Shown: positions 36,102 to 46,832 of the stretch, piece by piece
Layout: the number at the start of each line of letters is the position of its first letter
Numbering within the stretch: the first letter of the stretch is position 1
Source of the DNA: Usnea hakonensis
Taxonomy: Eukaryota > Ascomycota > Lecanoromycetes > Lecanorales > Parmeliaceae
DNA: 64,000 nt
Direction: 5' to 3'
Assembly (NCBI GenBank): GCA_013423325.1
Contig: BLJB01000003.1
Location: 434,001-498,000, forward strand
The notes under the pieces: generated by a model
Seen by the model: the letters and a program-made list of their open reading frames with translations, nothing else
Databases searched by the model: none
Told to the model about the DNA's origin: nothing
Translations under genes and position numbers: made by a program

Positions 36102-38126
36102 GTTTTTGGTGTTATGGACCGAGAACGTTTCCACGGCAAAGGCAAATGAAAAAAATCATGATGTTGGAATACGCTACTGGCCTTGCAGCCGAAGAGCTAA
36201 AATATCTGAGGAGAACAAGGTATCAAGACAGATATCAAGACAGATATCAAGACGGTGGCAGAACGTCACTAGCGTTCTTATCACTGAATATGACCGTACT
36301 ATCAAAGCAGGGTGGAGGAAGACCTGCATTGGAAAAGGCGGTCTTGAAATATCGTTTACTGGTAAAATAGAAGAGATCGATGAGATTGTGCTGCGCGAAG
36401 TAAATCAAAGGTCAGGACGTTGGGCTTGGAACAGAAATTCCATGTTCCACAACTTTGAAAACCATACGCAGACAATGTTATTTCTCGAAAGGGGATCGTG
36501 AATGGAATTAGGAAGGGAAACGGAAAGGGAAACGGAAAGGGAAAGATATCGAGATGGGATATCAGTGATGCACCCCGTGGTGCCCTCTGTGATGGTGATG
36601 GAGGTGCGAGGAGATTTCAGGGCATTGGATTTCAGCGATCAAAGCATTGCAGCGGAAGGAGTTTTCGATACCCCAATAGTGCAGCATTCGTCGGCTCTTG
36701 CACTCGCGCTTGTATACTATATGAGGCGGCGACCTCCGGTTTTCTTTTAGGGTGAGAGTGAGGCTTTACTTGAAAATTGTTTGATTACTCAAAATGCGGT
36801 CGTCTTGTTGAAAGTATATAGTGTAACGACAAAGGGATTTCAATCTTCATGTGTTCCGATCTTTACGTTTACTCTGACTCGTCTCCTTTATCTCCTTCCC
36901 TCTACTTTGTCATCGCTATTCTCATTCCCCGTCCTAGGAACCCTCCTCCCTCCTCTTTGTTCCTTTCCCCTTCCCCCTCTCATACCCCACCTCACCTTCC
37001 CAATCGCCCAAGAAAATACCCCGCAGAGCATTCAAGCCTGCTTTCGAGTCGAAAGGAGGTTCGGGCTATAGTAAACTCAATGCACCGTTTCAAAACGCAC
37101 TGGGTTCAGTCGAGCAGTATGAGATTGATTTGGTGGACTTTTGACATTTTTGCTTTCTTGCTTTGATCATGTTAGGAGGGGCGGTGGGCTGGGCTGGGGT
37201 CAGTTTAGAGTGCGTGGAGCCCGTCACTGCTGCTACTGTGGCCCTTGCCTCTGCCCTCGACTGCGTTTGATTATTTTGCTGTGTGAGGGCGGAAAAATAG
37301 GGGAGGAGAGGGGAGGGGAGGGGGAGCTTTGTTATGGGGAAGGGTTGGGATGGTTTGCTATGTATGTGGGAGGGATGGGATGGGGGTTTGTGGTGATGTT
37401 GTTGTGAAGGGGGATGGGGGGTTGGATGGTGGGTAATTTGATTAGACTTATAAGGTTGATGAAGTGTGGATTTGATAGGTTTTAAGTGGAGATGCAGGGA
37501 GGACGTACTGGTATGGTCTCTTCTAGAGCGGTATTGAGCGTAGTATAGGTAGTTCTGCTGTCGTTCTGGGAATTATGTTAGCTTTTGTCTTGAGTGAGGC
37601 ACTGTTTGGATACGACATACCTGTCTTTCTTTCTGACTCGCTTTCGAGCAGTTTGGTATGGTGTTTGCTCTGTCGGGAACTTGGTAGATTGACGCTAGGT
37701 TTTTGGCTGGTTGGGTAGAATAGTTGTAGCACGTTCGGGTTTGGTTTGGATTTCTTTGTTTTGGGATGTGAGTATTAGTATGGTGCGAGGAATCAGTAGG
37801 GATGGTAGTTGTATTGTATGGTTGTTGGCTCGTGTGTATTGAAAGATTTGGGGGCAGCTTGGAATTTCTGGAGAGGGTTGTGGAAACGACTATCTTAGTA
37901 TCTAGGGATTTCTACTATGCACGAACTCTCGATTGTCTTGTTGCAATAGTATCTCCATTCACCTCTCTCATTCTAAACGCAATTAGCCTATATAGTACAA
38001 CGGAATCGAAAAGCTGATTCGAAGACACGACAAAGGTATAGCTGAGTAGTGGACCAGCTCGGACGCAGCGATAGCATTCTTCTGTTGGACCACCATCTGT
38101 TCCTATTACGACACCTTCGTGCTATA
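36102..38126. other. 2.0 kb spacer, convergent 3' flanks
   Basis: Lies between the ends of SRS2 and the next minus-strand gene. Apart from a 12-bp tandem repeat and a GGAAAC/GGGAAA repeat (36503-36546), there is a C/T-rich stretch (36880-37000) and G-rich sequence (37180-37430). No frame has recognisable content. Confidence 0.5.
36221..36254. repeat. 12-bp tandem repeat TATCAAGACAGA x3
   Basis: Two perfect units and a third diverging in its last bases, 120 bp past the SRS2 stop. Confidence 0.85.
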
Positions 38127-39088
38127 CTACGCAGCTTCCGCAACCACCACCATCTGGATCTCACAGTCATTCTCTATGAAGTAATCCCTCTTCACTTCCC
38201 AAGCCTCTCGTAGAATCGTCCAGAAGGTGCCCCAATGCTCCGGATTGGCCTTCCTCAGGTACCATGGTCTACCATTCCAAAGGTACTTGACCTTTATAAG
38301 TGAGGCGTTCTCCACTGCCTGGCCCTGATGCTCGCATTCGTCAAGAAGTGCGTCGAAGAGGTCTGTGATGCTGCTCTGCTTCAGAAGCTGGACATAGAAA
38401 GGCGCATGAGTAGGATGGTTGGTCGTAGATACGACCAATAGGGTCATGAAGGGAAGGTTCGAGATTCGCTCCGTTGGATCCACCGCGCCTAGCCTTGTCT
38501 TTTAAATGTCAGTAAATATGTATCTCTCAAGAGGGTTGACTGATCAGTTGTACTTACTCTATCATGGCGGTTAGCACCTATGATGTCAATCAAGACTAGA
38601 CGGCGGGCCTGTTTCCGCTTTATTTCAGTGGACCCCGGGAAATTGTTGTCCTTGAAATCGTCGAGCCAGTCGATTTCAAAGGCCTTCTCACGGACTATCC
38701 CGAGTCCATCAATGTAAAAGATTAGATAGGACATTGGGGCTGGGCGTGAAGCTGACAGCCAGACCTCTCTTCCATCAGACTGACGATTGCCCACATGTAG
38801 ATAGTCAGGTTTGTATGGGTGGAACCGCCTGGCAACGTTCCCAGCATTTGATGCGTTCACAGAGTTTGAGACCTGCATTGCTCGGCTGCTTTCAGGCTGA
38901 CCAGGAAGACTTGATTCCCCGTGCGACCCAACTAAGGCGATCCCATCTATCTGATCCATCGTAGTACTCGTAAGCTCTATCGCAAATGTTAGTCTTCCAA
39001 GAATGCAAGCACGGCCCGCTACACACTTACGTATAGCAAGCAATGTGTGGATCCTGGGAGCTCCACTGAAAGACGGATCGATGGCCAA
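38127..39088 (-). CDS. Fungal protein of unknown function (at least three exons)
   Basis: Exons 38127-38498, 38558-38976 and one ending at 39031 join in phase across 59 and 54 bp introns (donors GTAAGT, acceptors TTTAAAAG and GCGATAG). The spliced protein reads MDQIDGIALVGSHG, EVWLSASRPAPMSYLIFYID, LVLIDIIGANRHDR then TRLGAVDPTERISNLPF across the second junction, and PFYVQLLKQSSITDLFDALL near the end. It is soluble, with no signal peptide or membrane segment, and I do not recognise a domain. The 5' end is unresolved: the frame continues upstream as LPDLNCSSQQYELAIDPSF past 39088 without an ATG, so either translation starts at the ATG at 38959 or a further 5' exon lies near 39090-39250. The junction continuity makes it a real gene. 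It is head-to-head with the gene at 39457. Confidence 0.6.
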
Positions 39089-39456
39089 CTCGTATTGTTG
39101 GCTGCTGCAGTTGAGATCAGGAAGAGTGAGTGTGGGAAGTAAAGTTCTGTGCGGTGTTGTATCACACTAGACGCGGCACGCTTGCCTGGTGTGTCGCGAC
39201 TCTTCACTTCTCGCAGGAGCGCTCGTTCCCAGCTATTGAGCAGCTAAAGTTATATGCTAAGTAGAGACTCAAGGTACCGTGTAGATGTTGTAGAACTTTG
39301 AAGGCGAGGTTAGAAGTTACTAGACTTCCTCCCTTTGTTTTGACTCCGAGCGGAATTAAGGCCTTTGCCGCCACGTGATTCGGACCCAAAACTGATCTTG
39401 CTCTTCTCGAATTCTCAAAGTCATCCATAAATCTCCTCTACCCTACCTTTCTCACT
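39089..39456. promoter_or_regulatory. Divergent spacer with a CACGTG box
   Basis: Shared upstream region of two unknown genes. It carries an E-box CACGTG at 39372-39377, about 80 bp before the plus-strand start, and may include a 5' exon of the minus-strand gene (a coding-like stretch NSWERALLREVKSRDTPGKR at about 39165-39235). Confidence 0.4.
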
Positions 39457-40169
39457 ATGGCATCTTCTAGCAGAGCATCCCATCCCAGACAGCGTGCAGA
39501 TCGTAATCTTGGCGATGTCTACCGCCATGTTGTCGACCATGAGCATTCCACTTCTCTATACCTCGGCGAGGAGACCATCATAGGTGGTCCCGAGAACGAA
39601 GCCGCCGTTGAGATTATATTCCGCTGCGTGCGGGACCGTGACACTGAGTCCCGTCACGCACTCGTGAGTATGAGGCCTTCCGTCCCAGAAGATACTCTTG
39701 CACTCCGCTTGTGCCAAATTTTCGAGATCCCAACCACCGGAGATGTGACCCTAGAGCCTGTGGTCAAGTGGCTGCCGGGAATACTGCCAAAGGAGGAATG
39801 GACAGAGACAAGCACATCTCACACAACCCGCTCAATAATGTACTTTGTACTAACGAGACTCTAGCCTTGCCATTCGCGGAATTGGCTAAGATAATCCATG
39901 CAACTATGAGCGGCCTTGTTGACCTGAACGTCATCATATGCGAAGAAGGATCCGGCGGCTGCGCCAGGTGCCAGCACAAAGCCGTCCTCGACTTGATTGC
40001 CATGAGAAAGGCGAGGACGTGGGACATTGGTTATAGCACGCTTTGTATCGCGTGCGCTCATCGCATGTGGTTGGTTCCAGCGGATTTCCCCGAAGTAGAT
40101 TTCGGGGACGGACTCGTTCCATCGCTCGAGAGTAAGTTCGGTACCAGAATGAGAGCAAGACGCCGTTGA
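39457..40169 (+). CDS. Unknown protein with paired CxxC motifs
   Basis: Two frames join through a likely 50 bp intron (39763-39812, donor GTCAAG, acceptor AGACAAG) to give 220 residues; a 68 bp intron starting at GTGACC (39745) is an alternative. The first exon encodes a hydrophilic N-terminus and DVYRHVVDHEHSTSLYLGEE; the second encodes ELAKIIHATMSGLVDLNVII, then CARCQHKAVLDLIAMRKA and TLCIACAHRMW. The two CxxC pairs 33 residues apart could bind one zinc, as in a zinc ribbon. No family is recognised. Its N-terminal Arg/Ser/His-rich region is probably disordered. Confidence 0.55.
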
Positions 40170-42057
40170 CAGGACCTCAGCTAGCAACCTCTCCATCTGG
40201 GACTTCTCAATCTGATCTTGACCGGCAAGACCGCTCATCAGGAGCCACCGCTAGGCAGGATATCACGCATGCTTTCAACGACGATAGATGCCTTCCGCCA
40301 CAACTCAAGCCTGCATTTTATGTATATATATTCGCATGAATAAAGGAGTTATGGAAACGAAAATGCAAAAATGAGATCCACAAGACCCACTCCTCTTGAC
40401 ACTCTATATTTATATTGAGCGTGAGTGCAAGTTCTAGCACTCTTGCCCATGGGCAGGGCCATGGTGCAGGGCTCCGGAGGCTCCTGCAGCTCCTGCGGCC
40501 ATCATACCTGTGATTTGAGGACTCTTTGAACCATGATAGACAGGAGCCCAAGCATCTTTGGCATTTGCAGGTGTTTAAGAATTTGAGTCCTGACAGGTTA
40601 AATCTTCACGACGGGTGCTGACGTAATGGTCACATCAAATGTCATATCCGAACGATTATCTACATGTCCTGTTGTATTGCTTTGGTCTAACACAGTGTTT
40701 CTCTTTTGCCACAAAGACATTCTAGTCGTGGCCTATATGACAGGAAAGAGGGTATCTTGAAAGAGTGTCTACATCTGTTGATAGGATCAAGCAAAGGCTT
40801 GTATCCGTATGGATACTCCTTTCCTAAGCCCAACATTACTCTACTCGTGAAATGCAATTTGCAGCCTCATTGTGAAAGAGGCATCAGCGAGTATCAGGCT
40901 GGGGGTCAGAGACTGCAGAGCATATGAGACTGAACTCTGAAACTGAAATTGAAACTCACAAGCTACTGTCTTTATTTACAGCACTGAACAAAGGTGAAAG
41001 GGCGATTAGTACATGTCAATGAACTCTCTCCAAGGCCGGACGTGATTAAATCGGGCCGAAGCGCATCCAATAAAGCCCTGTGGAACGATACGAAAGGATT
41101 ATAGGTGTCACAGATCCGCGTAATGCACCCTGAAGGATGAGTGTCTCATCAAGCAGTCAATATACGAACAGAGATCTCACACCCAATGGTTCTTATTGAT
41201 CCAATCTGCCAAAGTGATAGGGTGGATATGGGGCACTGTATTGATGTACGCGCACCGATGAATATCAGTCAGATAAATTGGGTCCTCTCGCACAGCAGGC
41301 AAGGCTAAGTCGTAGGATTTGGTCGACGTGGCATTACGTGCGTTAGTGCTGACATCTAATTGTCAAATCAGGGTGACGGATCACAGAAATCAGTGGCACA
41401 GTGTCAAGTTGTAGAGAAAGAGGAGTCAGGGGTGACTTATGGGTACATAGCAACTTCGGCGCATTTGCCTCCGCAAAGCTGTTGCGAAGCGTCACTGCAA
41501 CTCCAAGACAATCCTTTAATGCGCCTGAACGTCACAAAAAATCACCTGTCGTGTCCCAATGCAGTTTCTGGCAAGGCTAAAATACCGATAAAAAGTTCTT
41601 CAAGATCCATTGTCGCTCTCGCGTTTTACTTAAGAGCTTCAAATGGCACTCCGCCGGATCTGGGATGATGCTCCATGTGCAAGGGAATTCGAACTAAGTG
41701 CGAGAAATCTTACTGTCGCCTTATGCCGTTCCGTCTCCGGTGCGGCTGCATTTATTGCTTTCGATCTCCCAATGGAATATCTCATCTCTTCCGGGCACGC
41801 CGCAGGCTTTGCCGTAAATACCACGAGGCTGAGCAATTTCGCCCAGTCGCCTTACACCCACTTTCCCTTTGATTCTACATCATATGACAGGGCTTGTCTC
41901 ACTATGTCTGCCCATCTTCCATTATCGTTGCATACCGAGAGTAGCACGTCGGACTTAGGCGCACAGAGGGAACACTTCTGCGTTCAAAAATCGGCTTTTC
42001 CCTAGGAAAATGACACTCGCCCACAGCTTGACAAGATTTCTTATGGTCTGAACGGCA
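40170..42057. other. 1.9 kb spacer without a supportable gene
   Basis: Short frames only, on both strands, none with family resemblance or joinable exons. Composition is unremarkable. Confidence 0.45.
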
Positions 42058-43462
42058 ATGGCGACCCTTTCTCCTCAAGAAGCTCACTTCGAACTTGCAC
42101 ACTGGAATGACGACAGAGGTCCGTCGCTGATAATTACGGCAACTATACTCGTTGCATGGACAATGACCACTGTAGTCCTACGATTGATCACAAGAAAGGT
42201 CATCACCAAGATTTCCTGGCAGGTGGATGACTACGCAATAATCGTAGCGATGGTGAGACTCTGTCCAGGTCTAATTGAACGAGTGACTGATGGACCCAAA
42301 GATTTTGGCCTTAGGACTCTATACTGAGGTTCTTCTCAGTAAGAGTCTATTTGAATAGAAGCAAAATAGTTCGCGCACATTAATTACCCCTCAAGGTATT
42401 CATTATGGAACGGGGACCCATTCACTTAGAGTTGGAATTGAGAACAAGGTCAAGATCTTAGCTGTTGGTATTTGCCTACCTACTCCTGCCATAATGGCTC
42501 TGACAAACCTTGTTTTGACATAACAGATCTCTTTCGCCCTCGAAGTGAATTACATTTTTTGCCTCTTAGCCATCAAGGTTTCGCTTCTTTCCCTATATCG
42601 CGCTGTACTAACGCTGAACAACCCTCGACTTAAATTTGCTTGGTATACTGTTGGAGCATCTGTCCTCGCGTTTACTGTTGTGTCCATCTTGGCGGTTTCC
42701 CTGCAATGCAAACCAATCCATTATCTATGGGACCGGATCTACGATCATATCCAGGGCCACTGCGTCGATCCCGTCCATCGAGACTTATTGTTGTTGATTC
42801 CATCCGGGCTCAACTCTTTGGCCGATGTTGCTCTCCTGATTCTTCCGATACCAACACTATGGAATGTACAGATGCCTCTGGGGCCAAGGCTGGGTCTGAT
42901 CGTTGTGTTGCTTTTGGGGACCTTGTAAGCACTTGTATACATGAAATTTGCACATGGATCTCTTACCAAATGTACTATAGCGCTTGCGTCTCCAGCGGCA
43001 TCAGGATCTCATACCTTACGACAATCGAGGAACAAGCAGACTTTACCTGTAAGTTCGAACCCCACGAGCACAGCATTCTGGAAATTCGACCACAAGCTAC
43101 AACCGCATGCTAAATGAGCTTCATTAGATGTTGGGGGATTGCCACTTCTCTGGTCGATCATAGAGCCATGCATGGGCATCTCCTGCGCCTGTCTGTCAAC
43201 TCTGCGACCATTTTATCGCGTGCTCCATCACAGCATTCAGCGTTTGAGAGCCTCCGCCCCCAAGCTCCTTGCAACGCGGCGCCCCATCTTCCATAGCGCA
43301 ACACAGAAAGTCTCGATCTCAGGTATTGGAAAGTTCACCAAGAACTGGGGCGGCCACAGCCAAAAAGAGCCTCCTGGAATCGATGACGTGGCGGTGGCCG
43401 TGAAGGGATCAAGCCGCATCGAAATGCGCAGTATGGGGTACAGCACCCTTGATTCAGACTAA
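42058..43462 (+). CDS. SAT4/PTH11-type rhodopsin-like integral membrane protein
   Basis: Six exons close in phase: 42058-42252, 42302-42338, 42396-42448, 42527-42924, 42981-43048 and 43128-43462, giving 361 residues. Seven hydrophobic stretches are visible, including LIITATILVAWTMTTVVLRL, DDYAIIVAMILALGLYTEVL, NYIFCLLAIKVSLLSLYRAV, WYTVGASVLAFTVVSILAV, LNSLADVALLILPIPTLW and LGLIVVLLLGTFACVSSGI. Family landmarks are ISWQVDDYAI, CKPIHYLWDR, LPIPTLWNVQMPL, and EPCMGISCACLSTLRPFYR across the last intron. There is no CFEM domain, so it belongs to the fungal SAT4 (rhodopsin-like) family near PTH11-class receptors; ligands are unknown. Exons 2 and 3 are only 37 and 53 bases. The C-terminal tail is cytosolic and basic. 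Confidence 0.85.
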
Positions 43463-45132
43463 GCAATAAATTCACGTCGAAGATCCGAAGTCAATTCTGC
43501 TAGACTTCTTGATGAACAAGATGTTGGAATACACATTGATACTGAAACGAAAAGACTAAAGCATGTCTAAGATTCATTCCTACAGTACTCTATGCCAAAC
43601 GTTTGCGTCGGTCGATCGGTTCTTTGCCAGATGTTTGGACATATGTATCGTAAATCTTCCATTATTTACATGAGTCATGTCTTCCTACTCTGAACTCGGC
43701 CAATAAGTGACTCAAACATTCGATAGAGTGAAAGATATCGCCACCAGTCCCCGAACCTCCCGCTGTATCTACGTGCGCGCTGTCATTATTTATCCCTTGC
43801 TTCGGACCTTGCGGGCTGAGATCTGGTCCTTGTTGCTCTTTTCTTTTCAAGTCTTGGGGAATGTGGCTTTTGTACCTCATCGCTGCGAGTTTGGTGCATG
43901 TGGTAAATAGTCTCGTAGTGTCCATAGCTGAACCCGGTACAGAGGTGAGTATAACCACTACATCTCGCTGGTGTCTCATACTTCTGCGCTGAGAGAGTTT
44001 GGATAGGCATGAGGTCTTACCAGAGCTTGGTCAACCGACGTTGTTCTAATCTTGGCCAGTGTACATAATGCTTACCAAGGTTGTATCTCGGAAAGGCTGG
44101 GCAGTACTAGGGATCGAGAAGCTCAGCATCTGCATGAAAGTATTGATTGCCAAATCAAGGATTGGGGTCACCTTCCAGTGCTTGAAAGTATGCAAAGTGG
44201 TAAGCCTTTCCGACGACAAGAGCTCTGGGGAGCAATGTCTACGGAGCTGGAGAAGCACGAAGTGATGGGTTTGGATATGGTAAGTGGGATCTCAAAAAGG
44301 GGCACCTGGCCTTGAGGGAATTTGGGAGCGATAGCCTGAGTCTGCTGAGAGGTTCACGTTGTGAACCTGTATTGATCCTCGACCTATTTCTCTACCGCCC
44401 ATCCATTTCTGCCGGGCCTAATCGGAACTTGAAAACCCTTCATCTCATCAACTGCAAAAACAAATACTTGCCGTACTCTTGTTACCCAAATACTCTTCTC
44501 TGTTAAGGTATTCATGTTTCCTTCTCGTAAGTGCCGGCATCCCGGTGTAGCAGCCTGATCTGGATCAGTGGTATCGGGCGGCATGCGAGAGGGTATTACT
44601 GGTCTCAAACTTCCAAGATGTTGGCTGTGGGTGTCAGTTATGAGCTTTTCGCTCTTAAGGATGACGAATGTGTCTGAGTGCTTCTGCCAAGGAGTCTCAG
44701 AAGGCTTCCAATGACCGATACTTAATCTGGACCCGGCGATTATGTTCTATGGGCACATCACATTTCGAGTTTCAGTATTATGGGGTCCTATGACTAGTGT
44801 GGTATATCGAAAGTGAAGACTTTGCTTTACTACCAGCGCCAACAAAGTTGGCCACCAGACCGTTGACGTACATGTGTGGCACGCTCTCTGCCTTTGTGTT
44901 CTAAAGTGGAAGAATTGAATCATCTCTCTTGTCCATCCTGCGTAGCCATAGACAACAACGTTCGCATAGCTGAAAGGGCTCTTGTGTAGCCTTGCCCACA
45001 TGACATTACCTCAAAAGACATGGTACTCAAAAATGACTCCCTCATCCCGGGCTTCCTCATTTGCAGTGAAAGGTTTTGGTGGTAGGTAAATTGTAGAGAT
45101 GTTTGTCAGCGCCGTTGACGGATCCTTGGTGT
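43463..45132. other. 1.7 kb spacer with possible gene remnants
   Basis: A plus-strand frame at 44052-44315 has a fairly protein-like stretch (HESIDCQIKDWGHLPVLESM, ELEKHEVMGLDM), and minus-strand frames at 43662-44010 are similar in quality. I could not connect either to start codons, stops and splice sites that make a complete gene, so I leave them as possible remnants. Confidence 0.35.
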
Positions 45133-46630
45133 CTAGTCCACACTTGGGTCATTGCTGTGAGAAGATGTACTAGCGAAGTCTTTTTTGGTAGAAGCAGGCT
45201 TATCCAAGGCCGTTTCTTCCACTGCTGAGCCACCAGTGTCAGAAGGGGTTCTAGCGAAGGCCTGTTTGATAGATGTAGGCTGATTCCAAGCCGTCTCTTT
45301 CACTGGTGGACCAACAGTGGGAGTTGTGGTGCCATCGAAAGATGCCCCTGACAGCGTCCTTACTGACAGTTTCCCTGAGGACGCTTCTGGTAATTTGAGA
45401 TATGACTCATCGATCGACCTTGAGCCTTGATACAATAAGTCTCGACGAGAAGCAAATCCTTGCGGTGGAGTTACAAAGTTAAATTGCGCTGCATAGAATT
45501 GTGAAGAAGATAGTTTCTTATGAAGGGGAAGGATGCTTTCAATCGTCAATACGTCGAGCGGAAGGCTCTCATCAGTTATTCGACTAGCACAGAAAGAGTC
45601 AAGGAAATGTTCCGACCCCATATTGTGTAGAATCAACCAAATCTTGGCCATACGTGGAAGTCCATGTACTCTTGACGTGGTGTCTGACCCTGCGGAGTTT
45701 GTTGTGGAAGTGGTTTCCAACCAGGCAGCGTAAAAATGTGATAATGTTACAGCTACCTCGGAAAGTTCTTCCTTCCGCGAATCATTGATGTTAGAAGGCA
45801 GGCTGCCAAGTCTCCTCATGCTATACAGTATTTGTTGGTGCAGTACCGGCAGCTCCCCAATGCGGATGATTTGTTTCTCTTCGTCTGACAGCTTTCCTAA
45901 ATATTTTAGGAAGCCGAGATACACTGGATCCCTCATGTCTGGTGAGTAAAGCCCGGGAATGCGCTGCTGCTCCTCGTCTTTCTGGCTGAATAAAGGCACA
46001 TGGTGACCATAGATGTGTAAGGTCTTCAAACCCGTCTGTAGCATATTTTCAGTGACTTGAACTTGCAATTGTATTCGAAACGATTCTTTGGTGCAGCAGC
46101 TGGGTCGCCTACTTCATTTGACTTGGCCTTGTAATTCCGCAACAAGTCGGTCGTGTCCGTAAGACTATTGGTAGAAGCTTGAAACTCATCGATAGCCGCA
46201 GAGATCCTTGAATCTGAATAAGTAGTAGGTATATAGAAAGCGTTTCTGGTAACGGCTTATAGGAACCTCTCTTCTCAGATACGTACCTGGACTTCATTTG
46301 TGGTAATCTAACCGTCTCTGGATCTTCACACCACATCTCAATCTCATGTAGGGGTAGAATCATACTGCGTAGCACCTTGCCAACGACATCGCAAAGGTCC
46401 TTATCGAGCACAATATCTTCCAGCAGACCTTGTTCGACACCAATTGTCTCTCTCCACAACTTCAGCTGAAGTAAAGAATCGTCAATGCGAAAAAGCCATT
46501 CGTCGACTTCACTTATCGGGCACTCATCTTTCAAAAAATCATCGGCAAGGACGAGAATGTCATCAAAACTTTCCCTAAGGGGCTTCCTATGTTTCAACAC
46601 GTCAAACTTCTGCGAGGAAGTTGACATCAT
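45133..46630 (-). CDS. Unknown protein, N-terminus HeLo-like (possible cell-death family)
   Basis: Three exons (46287-46630, 46113-46206, 45133-46035; introns 80 and 77 bp) close in phase to 446 residues. The N-terminal 150 residues are helical and amphipathic (DDILVLADDFLKDECPISEV, LLQLKLWRETIGVEQGLL, KVLRSMILPLHEIEMWCEDP), with the spaced Leu and Trp pattern seen in fungal HeLo and HeLo-like domains. The middle reads KSRISAAIDEFQASTNSLTD and, after the second splice, TGLKTLHIYGHHVPLF, MRDPVYLGFLKYLGKLSDEE. The last 100 residues are a Ser/Thr/Pro-rich tail with two similar copies of a repeat (VEETALDKPASTKKDFA, VKETAWNQPTSIKQAFA). It is head-to-head with the next gene, which has a related helical N-terminus. 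HeLo domains can act as membrane-disrupting modules in incompatibility; this assignment rests on pattern only. Confidence 0.6.
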
Positions 46631-46832
46631 GTATAATAGTATTCCCCGAAGCTGATAATATGATAAAGCTTTGCTGATGTTCAAGGTAGGCGAGGGTAGC
46701 AGGCGGGGTTACGTAGGACGCGGGGTATGCTGCAGGCTGCAGCCTTTTCGCGATGGAATTCCATGGAAGTTTCTTTACCCTATTGATACCTCTCCTAAGC
46801 TCTATCGCTTTGCTCTTCGTCTCAACAACACC
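46631..46832. promoter_or_regulatory. Short divergent promoter of the helical-protein pair
   Basis: Only 202 bp separate the two start codons, so the pair is probably co-regulated. No clear TATA box or known operator is seen. Confidence 0.4.

Noticed and set aside
36221..36254. Short direct repeats as a CRISPR-like array
   Set aside because: Units are contiguous 12-mers without spacers, and this is a eukaryotic genome.
44052..44315. Plus-strand frame with moderately protein-like sequence
   Set aside because: No complete gene model with start, splice sites and stop could be assembled; kept only as a note in the spacer entry.
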